Assembly: GCA_023457495.1 (NCBI GenBank)
Contig: JAEWLQ010000030.1
Location: forward strand, 1-36,259
Direction: 5' to 3'
DNA: 36,259 nt
Source: Pseudomonadota bacterium
Lineage (GTDB): Bacteria; Pseudomonadota; Gammaproteobacteria; Steroidobacterales; Steroidobacteraceae
This document shows positions 8,304 through 15,791 of the stretch, in pieces. The notes under the pieces are model-generated. The model was not told the origin of the DNA. It ran no database searches and was given only the letters and a program-made list of their open reading frames with translations. Every line of letters starts with the position of its first letter. Positions within the stretch are counted from its first letter, which is position 1. The position numbers were made by a program, and so were the translations under genes.

Positions 8304-8757
8304 TGATCACGCACCAAGCACGTGCGCTGACCATGATGAAACTTAAGTAGTTTGACCACCTGATTGCAACTGATAATTTTTCTTTGTCGCCGCATGAATA
8401 CACTTCAATTCGCGAGCAAATCTTCGAAAGAAGTTTTTTGTTGCGCTCGCGAATGTCTTGACAGTTACGCATCGCCGAGAAATTCCCGCACGCGCGTGGT
8501 GCGGTCTAACTGCTTTGATACGCACCGATAACATGCAGAGCATGTCCATCGGCGTGCACGAATCGCGCGACTGCAGATGACGGCGATTGGCGACGTCGCG
8601 TGTTGCGCCGCCTGCATGTAGGAATCGGATGACGCACGTGAAATTTTCTCAGCGCGGGTGAGGTTCGCGCCCTTCGGCGCCGAATCCGGCTGGAGTGCTA
8701 CTTGCTAACTAGACCGTGAACGACCGGCACGCGCGGAGGAATCACGCAGCAAACGCC
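8304..8757. other. Intergenic region without a convincing gene
   Basis: About 450 nt between the PEP-CTERM promoter and the acyl-carrier-like gene. The part near 8340-8460 is AT-rich (TGATAATTTTTCTTTG) and probably contains activator sites for the sigma-54 promoter. Short open frames here lack ribosome sites and family resemblance. No tRNA, CRISPR or long repeat was seen. Confidence 0.4.
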
Positions 8758-9021
8758 CTAGTCGGCACGCAGATCCTGGACGAACCGGGCTTCCGGAACG
8801 ACGAGCTCCGCCTTCACCCCGAACTGCGTGCATATGATTTCGCGCAGGCGATCGAGGACGACACGCTCGTCGATGTCCGCCTGTCCGCGGCGCCTGAGTT
8901 CAGAAACCAGGAACGAGTGCATGTCACCCACGGTGATCATTTTTTCGGCGGCCGCGTCCGGGATCTCGAGATCGAAATCTTCCTCGACGGCCATGATCAG
9001 CTCAACGGTATCGAGACCCAC
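8758..9021 (-). CDS. Acyl-carrier-like protein with permuted halves
   Basis: 87 aa, starting at GTG 9021 with AAGGA five bases upstream. Residues 1-42 (GLDTVELIMAVEEDFDLEIP, then AEKMITVGDMHSFLV) match the second half of acyl carrier proteins, helix II onward. Residues 52-87 (VLDRLREIICTQFGVKAELV, then ARFVQDLRAD) match the first half, ending just where the phosphopantetheine serine (DSL) would follow. No DSL serine is present: GLD occupies its place at the start and the protein stops at RAD. It may be a stand-alone non-carrier scaffold or a permuted carrier. No biosynthetic partner is adjacent. Confidence 0.72.
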   Translation of the reverse strand: MGLDTVELIMAVEEDFDLEIPDAAAEKMITVGDMHSFLVSELRRRGQADIDERVVLDRLREIICTQFGVKAELVVPEARFVQDLRAD

Positions 9022-9099
9022 GGCCGTCCTTCTGAGGCTGGCGCCGGGCGCCCGGGTGCCACCGCGAGTGCTGACGCATTACGCTCTGGTCGAGCATGA

Positions 9100-9561
9100 C
9101 TACGCTTCGTTGTAGGCCTTCTCGAGCGCGGCCACGTCGAGCTTCACCATCGTCATCATGGCGTCCATCACGGCCTTCACTTTTTGGGTGTCCTTGTCAC
9201 GGATCAACTCGGTGAATCGCCTCGGGACGATCTGCCACGTCAGACCGAAGGGGTCCTTGATCCAGCCGCATTGCATCGGCTTGGCGCCCGCCTTCAAGAG
9301 CTTGTCCCAGTATTCATCGACTTCACGCTGGTCCGCGCAGTCCACGTAGAGCGAGACTCCCTCCGAGAAGCTGAAGTAAGAACCTCCGTTGTAGCCCATG
9401 AAGAATTGCCCGCCGACGACGAACTCGGCGGAGCTGATGGGGCCGTCCTTGCCCGTGCGGGCGACATTGCGCACTTCGGAGTTGGGAAACGTCGCGGTGT
9501 AGAACTCGATGGCCGCTTCGAGCTGATCGTTGAACATGAGGAAAGGCGTCACTTTGTTCAT
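9100..9561 (-). CDS. VOC family protein, PhnB/demethylubiquinone-methyltransferase-like
   Basis: 153 aa with the beta-alpha-beta-beta-beta vicinal-oxygen-chelate pattern: TPFLMFNDQLEAAIEFYTAT at the start, SLYVDCADQREVDEYWDKL in the middle, and GWIKDPFGLTWQIVPRRF near the end, which is diagnostic of the PhnB-like VOC subgroup. Members are cytoplasmic dimers with varied or unknown roles. The substrate cannot be inferred. The gene stands alone, 78 nt upstream of the acyl-carrier-like gene on the same strand. Confidence 0.88.
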   Translation of the reverse strand: MNKVTPFLMFNDQLEAAIEFYTATFPNSEVRNVARTGKDGPISSAEFVVGGQFFMGYNGGSYFSFSEGVSLYVDCADQREVDEYWDKLLKAGAKPMQCGWIKDPFGLTWQIVPRRFTELIRDKDTQKVKAVMDAMMTMVKLDVAALEKAYNEA

Positions 9562-9881
9562 GGGAGTGGTTCCTGTGGCTGGGGCGCAGCGCGCAAGCCT
9601 GGATCTTAGCGTGACGCCCGGTCTCTCATGCGACCGATTCAGCGAGAAGTTAGGTAGTGCCTGGATAGGGACATCATCACCGCCTTACCATCAATCGCGG
9701 GCAGGAACGTTCAACTGCCGCGAAAGACCGAACCTGTCGCACAACCAGCCGAAGCGAACGAGAATGGCTTCAGCGCCGACAGAGAAAAATCCCCACCCGA
9801 TCAATCCCTGGCGCATCCAGCTTGCTGCGCCGCGGAGTACTGGTTGGACGCACGATTTCGTCTGCGGCTAACGTCCGGCCC
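9562..9881. other. Intergenic region with a possible VOC gene relic
   Basis: No intact gene is seen in these 320 nt. On the minus strand at about 9691-9790 one frame reads FGWLCDRFGLSRQLNVPARD then a stop. This resembles the GWxKDxFGLxWQIVP block of the neighbouring VOC protein and may be a decayed fragment of a related gene. The resemblance is short, so the call is tentative. Confidence 0.3.
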
Positions 9882-10196
9882 ATGACAACCAAACGCAGCA
9901 AATATGATCCGCTCGCGACCTCGACCCAGACCCGCTGGCTCGTGCTCCGCGACATGTTCCACAATGTGCTCGACTCCACCGAGCTCACGCCTGGCACCGA
10001 TCTGCGCAGGTCCTTCGCGGATGGCCTCGCCACCCTCGAGCGCGACGGCTGGCAGAGCGAAGGCGCCTCGGGCGGGATGGTGTTCATCCGGCGCAATGGA
10101 GAACGGCGCCTGCTGGCCATCCACGAAGCCGACCCGCACGAGCCGGTACCACTGGGGCACGGCGCGCATTTCGGGCGCTGCGCTACCTGCGAGTAG
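9882..10196 (+). CDS. Hypothetical cytoplasmic protein, 104 aa
   Basis: The frame starts MTTKRSKYDPLATSTQTRW and ends HGAHFGRCATCE. Third codon positions are strongly G/C like neighbouring genes, which favours this strand over an antisense frame. No signal peptide or transmembrane segment is visible; the sequence is charged and soluble. Residues 35-75 (LRRSFADGLATLERDGWQSE, then GGMVFIRRNGERRLLAIH) suggest a small alpha/beta domain. I do not recognise a family. An upstream in-frame ATG at 9822 would add 20 residues, but the 9882 ATG fits better. Confidence 0.62.
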   Translation: MTTKRSKYDPLATSTQTRWLVLRDMFHNVLDSTELTPGTDLRRSFADGLATLERDGWQSEGASGGMVFIRRNGERRLLAIHEADPHEPVPLGHGAHFGRCATCE

Positions 10197-10214
10197 CGTC
10201 TGGAAGGCGATGCG

Positions 10215-10649
10215 TCAGACGGCGTCGTGCGCGCGTTCGAGAAAGAACCAGCGGTGTCCCTCGGGATCTTCCGCCCGGTATCGCCGCCCGGGCGGCCCGC
10301 CTTCGATCTCAGTAAGGATCGAGGCGCCCGCGCCCCTGGCGCGCTCGAAGTGCGCGACGATGTCGTCCACTTTTACGAGCACGCCGTCGATGATCCAGGG
10401 GACGGATGACCATTTTCGTGCCGGTTCGCAACCTTCGCGATGCCGCTTCGGACCTTCATAGTCCGGTGTCGGCGAGGCGATCATGATCCGCCCGTCGCTG
10501 ATCGCGAGCTCGCCATGGGTGAGCCGGCCGTTCTCGTCGCAGATGCGGGCCACTTCCCGGAAACCGAACGCCTTGACGAGCCATTCGAGCGCGGCGACGC
10601 CGTCTTCATAGGCGATCATCGGGATCACGGTCTGGTCTGTCGTCGACAT
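10215..10649 (-). CDS. VOC family glyoxalase/bleomycin-resistance-like protein
   Basis: 144 aa. Two VOC half-modules are visible: VIPMIAYEDGVAALEWLVKA at the N terminus, then VLVKVDDIVAHFERARGAGA with GGPPGRRYRAEDPEGHRWFF near the C terminus. RAEDPEGHRW is the metal-ligand (Glu) region of YycE/PhnB-type proteins. GGAGGAA precedes the ATG at 10649. It is convergent with the 104-aa gene and divergent from the methyltransferase-like gene at 10731. Probably a soluble enzyme or small-molecule binding protein; substrate unknown. Confidence 0.88.
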   Translation of the reverse strand: MSTTDQTVIPMIAYEDGVAALEWLVKAFGFREVARICDENGRLTHGELAISDGRIMIASPTPDYEGPKRHREGCEPARKWSSVPWIIDGVLVKVDDIVAHFERARGAGASILTEIEGGPPGRRYRAEDPEGHRWFFLERAHDAV

Positions 10650-10730
10650 CGGGTTCCTCCGGGCTCAATTGTGATCGGAGCCGCAAATCGCGGCTACAAC
10701 TGGCGCTCGGCGGCGCGCTACACTCGGGAC

Positions 10731-11294
10731 GTGCAATTCCCGTTGACGGCGCTCCTGGGGCTCGCGTTCGCGCTTTCCGAAGCGGCGCTCGGCTATTTCA
10801 AGCGCTCGCGCGACGACAGCGTGGACGCGGACCGCCGCTCGCTGCGCCTGTTGTGGATCACGAATGTCCTGTTCGTGTGCGCGGGCATCGTTGCCTCATA
10901 CCGCGTGCCCGAAGCCGCCATCGGCGCCGCCCGCCCGCTCTTCTGGATCGGCACGACGCTGTTCGGGCTGGGTCTCGCGCTGCGCTGGTATTCGATCTGG
11001 CACCTCGGCCGCTTCTTCACGGTGAACGTCGCGATCCACTCGCGGCACGAAATCATCGACACGGGTCCCTACCGGCTCATTCGTCATCCGTCGTACACGG
11101 GGGCGTTGCTCGCGTTCCTGGGACTCGCGTTGTGCCTCGACAACTGGCTGTCGCTGGCGCTGATCGTCATCCCGACGCTGCTCGCCTTCGGCCGCCGCAT
11201 GAATGTCGAGGAGCATGCGCTGTCCAGCGCGCTCGGCACGCCCTACACCAGCTACATGCGGCGCACGAAGCGCCTGGTGCCGCACGTTTACTGA
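10731..11294 (+). CDS. Isoprenylcysteine carboxyl methyltransferase-family membrane protein
   Basis: 187 aa from a GTG start; earlier in-frame codons overlap the divergent VOC gene. There are about four to five transmembrane segments. The C-terminal methyltransferase signature reads HEIIDTGPYRLIRHPSYTGA, then EEHALSSALGTPYTSYMRRT, matching the RHPxY and Ex2L...Y pattern of the ICMT/PEMT group, which uses S-adenosylmethionine at the membrane. The bacterial substrate is unknown. Its stop is immediately next to the stop of the converging FAD oxidoreductase gene, sharing the palindrome TGATCA. Confidence 0.85.
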   Translation: MQFPLTALLGLAFALSEAALGYFKRSRDDSVDADRRSLRLLWITNVLFVCAGIVASYRVPEAAIGAARPLFWIGTTLFGLGLALRWYSIWHLGRFFTVNVAIHSRHEIIDTGPYRLIRHPSYTGALLAFLGLALCLDNWLSLALIVIPTLLAFGRRMNVEEHALSSALGTPYTSYMRRTKRLVPHVY

Positions 11295-12842
11295 TCAGGC
11301 GATCCTGCGGCGCGCTTGGGACGCGCCCGCCGACTCGCCCAACCCCGACTTCGCCGGTCCATTGAGCACCGCGCCATCGACGCTGAACCGCGATCCGTGG
11401 CACGGACAGTCCCAGCTCTTCTCCCCGGAATTCCACTGCACGACGCAGCCGAGATGCGTGCAGACGGCGGACCGCTCGTGCAACGCGCCGTCCTGGTCGC
11501 GATACGCGGCCACGAGCGAGGCGCCGTCGCGCACGATCGCGCCCTCACCGCTCGGGATGTCGCGGCGGTCGCGCACCTCGGCGCCGCGCGTCCAGTCGCG
11601 GATCATGTGGCCGACGAAGTTCGCGTTCTCACCCAGATAGGCGCCGGCGGCGCGGACGTTCTTGCGCGCGGGGTCGTAGAGCTTCTCGTACGGATTCAGT
11701 CGTCCGACGATGAGATCGGACAGCAGCATGCCGGCGAGCGTGCCGTGCGTCATGCCGTTACCGGAATCTCCCGTGGCGATGTACACGTTCTCCTCGTCGA
11801 GCGGATTGCGGCCGATGAACGCGAGCCCGTCGACGGGCTCCATCACCTGGCCCGACCAGCGGTGCGTCACTTCGCCGAGTAGTTTGAAGTGCGTTCGGGC
11901 CCACTCCTCGAGGCGCTGGAAGCGCAGCGGCGCATCGTTCGCCTGGCCGGTCTTGTGGTCCTCGCCGCCGACGATGAGTGTGTCGCGCGTGTCGCCGCGC
12001 ACGCGGCGGGCGTAGTGATACGGGTCCTCGAGATCCCAGAACAGATGCGGCGGCACGGAATCCTTCGGGATGTCGAAACCGAGCACATACGTGCGGTAGG
12101 CCGCCTGCTTCGTGTGCATCCGCACGCGGTCGTTGAACGGCGTGTTCGTCGCGACGACCACGTGCATCGCGCGCACCGTCGCGCCGGACTCGAGCGTGAC
12201 GATGGCGTTTTCGCCGCCGGTCACCTTCACGGCGCGCGCGCCGGTGGCGATGCGGCCGCCGCGGCGCGCGAAGGCTCGCGCCAGGCCGCGCAGGTAGCGG
12301 CCGGCGTGGAGGGTCGCCTGGTTCTCGAAGCGCAGCGCGGGACATTCGAACGAGACGCTGGTGAGGTGCAGCGCGTCGACCGGTTCGGGATCGAGGCCGA
12401 GCCGCGCGGCGGAGATTTCCTCGTCGCGCAGCAATCGGTCCTGCGCAGGACTGGTGCTGATCAGGTAGCCGTTGACGCGCTCGAAATCGCAGGCGATGCC
12501 TTCCTGCTGCGTGATGAACTCGATCTGGTCGATGGCGGCGCGGTGACTGTCCACCGCGAGCCGCGTGTCGTCGGTGCCGAACAGCCGCTCGAGATGCGAC
12601 AACCCGTCGTCGAGCACCGCCGTGAGATGGGCGGTGGTCCGGCCGGTTTCACCGGCGCCGGGCGCGTAGGCGTCGAGCACCTGCACGTCGTAGCCGTCGC
12701 GCTGCAGTAGATAGGCAGTGGTGAGGCCGGCGATGCCGGCGCCGATCACGCAGACGGCCGCGTCGTCGGGCGGCCGGGAGACCGCATCGCTGGGCACGGC
12801 CTCGTGCCAGATGGGCATCGTCTCGTCGGGGGTTCGCAACAT
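11295..12842 (-). CDS. FAD-dependent oxidoreductase with C-terminal Rieske domain
   Basis: 515 aa. The dinucleotide-binding site VCVIGAGIAGLTTAYLL is at about 30-46, followed by a DAO-type oxidoreductase domain (GETGRTTAHLTAVLDDGLSH near 65; GQVMEPVDGLAFIGRNPLDE and TGDSGNGMTHGTLAG later). A Rieske [2Fe-2S] domain closes the protein: CTHLGC at 461-466 and CPCHGS at 479-484 supply two Cys and two His ligands. The two-domain layout is the common soluble FAD/Rieske oxidoreductase; the substrate is unknown. The start at 12842 has GGAG six bases upstream. An upstream in-frame extension crosses the intergenic and GNAT region and is rejected. Confidence 0.92.
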   Translation of the reverse strand: MLRTPDETMPIWHEAVPSDAVSRPPDDAAVCVIGAGIAGLTTAYLLQRDGYDVQVLDAYAPGAGETGRTTAHLTAVLDDGLSHLERLFGTDDTRLAVDSHRAAIDQIEFITQQEGIACDFERVNGYLISTSPAQDRLLRDEEISAARLGLDPEPVDALHLTSVSFECPALRFENQATLHAGRYLRGLARAFARRGGRIATGARAVKVTGGENAIVTLESGATVRAMHVVVATNTPFNDRVRMHTKQAAYRTYVLGFDIPKDSVPPHLFWDLEDPYHYARRVRGDTRDTLIVGGEDHKTGQANDAPLRFQRLEEWARTHFKLLGEVTHRWSGQVMEPVDGLAFIGRNPLDEENVYIATGDSGNGMTHGTLAGMLLSDLIVGRLNPYEKLYDPARKNVRAAGAYLGENANFVGHMIRDWTRGAEVRDRRDIPSGEGAIVRDGASLVAAYRDQDGALHERSAVCTHLGCVVQWNSGEKSWDCPCHGSRFSVDGAVLNGPAKSGLGESAGASQARRRIA

Positions 12843-12972
12843 GGCAGACTCCGCGCGGTCGTGACTTCGTCGAGCCAACGATGGGCGTTTCGGAAGCCCG
12901 GCGAAATCGGCGGGCGCTGACGGCACGCCCCTGACGAGGCTGACGACGATGCGCCAGCTCCGGCACCATTTG

Positions 12973-13542
12973 CTAGGAAATGGGGTCTGACCCCATTTTC
13001 CACTCGGCGCGGGTCTGGCCCCAGGCGTCGATGGGTGCGTCCTGGTAGGGAAAAGGCATGGCCACTCGCCGGAGCAGGCGTGAGCCGAGTTTTTTCGCAA
13101 CGGCCTGCGAGGCCTTGTTGTCTTCGTGGATCGCGTGGATGGTCTCGGTCCAGCCGAGCACGTCGAAGGCGTAGTCCATCGCCGCCGCCGCGCCCTCAGT
13201 GGCATAACCCTTGCCCCAATGCGGCCGGGCGATGCCCCAGCCGATTTCGGCCGCGGGCCAGCCTTCGGGATACCACGGACCGAGCCGCCCCACCCATTGG
13301 CCGGAGGACTTCTCGATCACTGAGAACATCGCGATGCCGGTCATGTGCCAGCAGCCGCACATGCCCATGAAGGTGCGCCAGGCCATGGTGCGCACCTGCG
13401 GACCACCGATGAAACGCGTCGCCTCCTCGTCCGCCTGAAATTCCGCCCACGCATCGAAATCCTCCATGCGCGGCGGACGCAGGATGAGTCGCGGGGTTTC
13501 GAGCTGGAGGGTTTCGAGTGGCCGGGACACATCGCGGAGCAT
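12973..13542 (-). CDS. GNAT family N-acetyltransferase (RimJ/RimL-like)
   Basis: 189 aa. The N-terminal LETPRLILRPPRMEDFDAW is typical of RimJ/RimL-type acetyltransferases. AEIGWGIARPHWGKGYATEG carries the acetyl-CoA pyrophosphate loop, and TIHAIHEDNKASQAVAKKLG is motif B. It acetylates an amine on a protein or small molecule; the target is unknown. The last residues (KMGSDPIS) and the stop codon are encoded by a REP-like palindrome (12976-13000), so the natural 3' end may have been replaced. The start at 13542 is the first ATG that fits the family. Confidence 0.88.
   Translation of the reverse strand: MLRDVSRPLETLQLETPRLILRPPRMEDFDAWAEFQADEEATRFIGGPQVRTMAWRTFMGMCGCWHMTGIAMFSVIEKSSGQWVGRLGPWYPEGWPAAEIGWGIARPHWGKGYATEGAAAAMDYAFDVLGWTETIHAIHEDNKASQAVAKKLGSRLLRRVAMPFPYQDAPIDAWGQTRAEWKMGSDPIS
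12976..13000. repeat. REP-like palindrome AAATGGGGT-CTG-ACCCCATTT
   Basis: Nine-base perfect arms with a 3-nt loop (12978-12986 and 12990-12998). The motif GGGGTCTGACCCC/GGGGTCAGACCCC is, from general knowledge, widespread in proteobacterial genomes as a short interspersed palindrome. Only one copy is seen in this window. It covers the GNAT stop region and could double as a terminator for that gene. Confidence 0.6.
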
Positions 13543-13574
13543 ACTCGCCCACGAAGTCCCGCGGACCGGGCGGG

Positions 13575-14021
13575 CTACGCCCTGAGACTGCGGCGGCTCT
13601 GCTTCAATGCGATGCGCTTCATGCGCTGCATGACGACTTCGAACTGTTCGTCGACCTGCTCTTCGAGCGACGCGAGGCGCTCGTTGTAGGCGTCGAGCTT
13701 CATGCGCCGGCTCGATTTGTGAAGCACCGAATAGGTCGTCTCGGTGTAATAGATGTCCACTTCGAACGAACGTCGTCGTTGGGTATAACGCGCAATGATG
13801 TGGCCCGGCGCGACGGCTTCGGCGTCGAACTTGTGCTTGAGCAGCGCCTGGATCAGCGCCCGCTGGACCTCGCCGATCGGAATCCGGGTGCCATCCTTGA
13901 GCGTCGGCACCTCGCGCTCGACGATGTCCTCGAACCGCGGCGGCTCGGCGCGCGCGGCCGGAGCCGTCGCGAGCAGGCCCGCGAGCATCAGGGAAAGGAG
14001 GATTCCGCTGCGGAAAATCAT
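13575..14021 (-). CDS. Hypothetical exported protein, 148 aa
   Basis: Signal peptide MIFRSGILLSLMLAGLLATA with an ARA cleavage site at about 22-24. The mature region has DIVEREVPTLKDGTRIPIGE, a basic mid-section (ARYTQRRRSFEVDIYYTETT) and a C-terminal helix probably forming a coiled coil (LASLEEQVDEQFEVVMQRMK). The mature protein has no cysteines. Probably periplasmic. I do not recognise a family. It lies 32 nt upstream of the GNAT gene on the same strand, so the two could be co-transcribed. Confidence 0.75.
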   Translation of the reverse strand: MIFRSGILLSLMLAGLLATAPAARAEPPRFEDIVEREVPTLKDGTRIPIGEVQRALIQALLKHKFDAEAVAPGHIIARYTQRRRSFEVDIYYTETTYSVLHKSSRRMKLDAYNERLASLEEQVDEQFEVVMQRMKRIALKQSRRSLRA

Positions 14022-14161
14022 GAGATTTCACGCTAAAGGCGCGCTCGGGCACGGGCAATCACGCGCATCGAAAACTGTGCGCTGTTTCGTATGTTCCCGG
14101 ACGGCGACATCCGGAACTCCCCCAATCGGAACTCGGCAATAGCTGCTACTGTCCCTGTTGC

Positions 14162-14968
14162 ATGCCCGCAAAGAAGAAGCGTCGATTAACACTCGCGGTG
14201 ATCCTCGGTTACATCCCGGTGGCGGTCCTCTACCTGACCTTCAGCGGCGAGCTCGGCGCGGCCGACTGGCGCAGCGCCTCGCGGGAGCCGGTCGGTCTCG
14301 CGCCCGACCCGGCGACCACACCCGAGGCCGTCGTGCAGGTGTATTCCGCGCGCGCCGTGAGCTGGCGCGGCTGGTTCGGCGTGCACACCTGGATCGCGGT
14401 GAAGCCGGCCAATGCCAGTGAGTTCACGGTGCACGAGGTCATGGGCTGGCGGCTCAAGCGCACGGGCACCGCGTTGGTCGCGCGCAACCGTCCGGCCGAT
14501 GGCCGCTGGTACGGCGCCAAGCCCGAGTTGTTAGGCGACATCCGCGGACCAGGTGTGGAGGAGATCATCCAGCGCATCGAGACCGCCGTGCAGGAGTATC
14601 CGTATCCGGATCGTTATCACGTGTGGCCGGGCCCGAACTCGAATACGTTCACCGCGTTCGTACTGCGCAAGGTTCCGGAACTGCGCGTCGACCTGCCGCC
14701 GACGGCCATCGGCAAGGACTATCTCGGCTGGCGCTCGGTGAACAAGACGCCGAGCGGCACGGGTGGACAGGCGAGCTTGTTCGGCCTGGTGGGGGTTGCG
14801 GCCGGCGTCGAGGAAGGGCTCGAGGTCAACGTGCTCGGGCTCACGTTCGGCGTCGATCCGAAGAGTGTGTCGCTCAAACTACCGATCGTCGGCCGCATCG
14901 GCCCGCGCAATCCGCCGGCGCCGAAGATCTTGCCGGCGCCGCCCGAGGTGGCTGCCTCGGCGCTTTGA
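14162..14968 (+). CDS. DUF3750 family protein
   Basis: 268 aa, with an N-terminal membrane anchor (LTLAVILGYIPVAVLYLTF, about 9-27) after a basic MPAKKKRR. The DUF3750 core is recognisable: AVSWRGWFGVHTWIAVKPAN at about 60, VHEVMGWRLKR next, and YHVWPGPNSNTFTAFVLRKV at about 153. The motif NSNTF resembles a cysteine-less papain-like or NlpC-like fold, but no function is established for the family. It is divergent from the exported protein at 13575-14021 (140-nt shared upstream region) and convergent with the glycine-rich-domain gene. Confidence 0.88.
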   Translation: MPAKKKRRLTLAVILGYIPVAVLYLTFSGELGAADWRSASREPVGLAPDPATTPEAVVQVYSARAVSWRGWFGVHTWIAVKPANASEFTVHEVMGWRLKRTGTALVARNRPADGRWYGAKPELLGDIRGPGVEEIIQRIETAVQEYPYPDRYHVWPGPNSNTFTAFVLRKVPELRVDLPPTAIGKDYLGWRSVNKTPSGTGGQASLFGLVGVAAGVEEGLEVNVLGLTFGVDPKSVSLKLPIVGRIGPRNPPAPKILPAPPEVAASAL

Positions 14969-14982
14969 GGCCGCGGCACGGA

Positions 14983-15693
14983 TCAGGATCCGCCTCCACA
15001 TCCACCGCCGCATCCACCGCCCGAGCAACCGCCGCCACCATCACCACCGGCGCCGTCACCGAATCCGGCCAACGAGCCATCGATGGTGGAGTCGCTGAAG
15101 CTGTCGGCACAGGCTGCACCGGCGGCAGCGCCGGCTTCCGCCCCGGCCGCTTTCGAAAGGTCGCGCCGGCATTGCAGGTCGTACACGAATCCATCCGTGA
15201 TGCCGAGCTTGCGGTCGAGCGCGAACAGCAATGGCAGGCGCGTTGCCTTGCGCGGGTTGATGTTTTCCTCGATGCAGCAGTGCCACCACACGCGGCGCAG
15301 TCCCTCGTTGTCGCTCACGACCGGACCCATCTTCACGGCCGGGGTGTGATGCAGGAAGCGGCCGAAGGCGTGGTCGCAGAACGCAGCGTATCCGCGGGTG
15401 AACAGGATGAATTCGTGCCACAAGTCGTCGACCACGCGTGAAGGCATCGCCACGCGCCGGAAGCCGCTCCTGAGATAGGCGAGGAAGAACTGCCGCAAGG
15501 CGCGCGCGACGAGTTGCTGTTCTTTCGGCCCGAGACCCGGCCGCGCCTGTGCGAATTTCTCGAGTACGCCGTCGGGGAAGAGGTACGCGCGGATGTATCG
15601 CTCGCGATTCGCCTTGAGCCGAAAGCCGCGGGCCGTCAGTGCACCGATGCCGATCGCCGCGGCGCAGATCGCGAGCGAAGCCAACAGCGTCAT
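14983..15693 (-). CDS. Glycine-rich domain-containing (DUF1399/GRDP-like) protein
   Basis: 236 aa. An N-terminal hydrophobic segment (about 2-20) precedes the GRDP-like domain: FFLAYLRSGFRRVAMPSRVV, DLWHEFILFTRGYAAFCDHA, then FLHHTPAV. These carry the conserved DxLWH...F..HxP pattern of this family. The C terminus is low-complexity glycine/cysteine (CSGGGCGGGCGGGS), as seen in many family members. Role unknown; likely membrane-attached. Its 3' end is 14 nt from the stop of the converging DUF3750 gene. Confidence 0.85.
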   Translation of the reverse strand: MTLLASLAICAAAIGIGALTARGFRLKANRERYIRAYLFPDGVLEKFAQARPGLGPKEQQLVARALRQFFLAYLRSGFRRVAMPSRVVDDLWHEFILFTRGYAAFCDHAFGRFLHHTPAVKMGPVVSDNEGLRRVWWHCCIEENINPRKATRLPLLFALDRKLGITDGFVYDLQCRRDLSKAAGAEAGAAAGAACADSFSDSTIDGSLAGFGDGAGGDGGGGCSGGGCGGGCGGGS

Positions 15694-15791
15694 GTCCCCT
15701 CCTCCATGGAACGAGGGCGCGCCGCTTGCGCGACACGCCCCCGGTTCTCCCTGCTATCGCACACGCCAGGCCAGCACCGGGCGCGCGCCCC

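Noticed and set aside
8505..8531. FliA-like sequence ACCGATAA on the plus strand
   Set aside because: No TAAA at the required 15-nt spacing and no plus-strand gene follows.
8716..9099. Plus-strand frame of 127 aa
   Set aside because: Antisense to the acyl-carrier-like gene, which has recognisable ACP sequence and a ribosome site.
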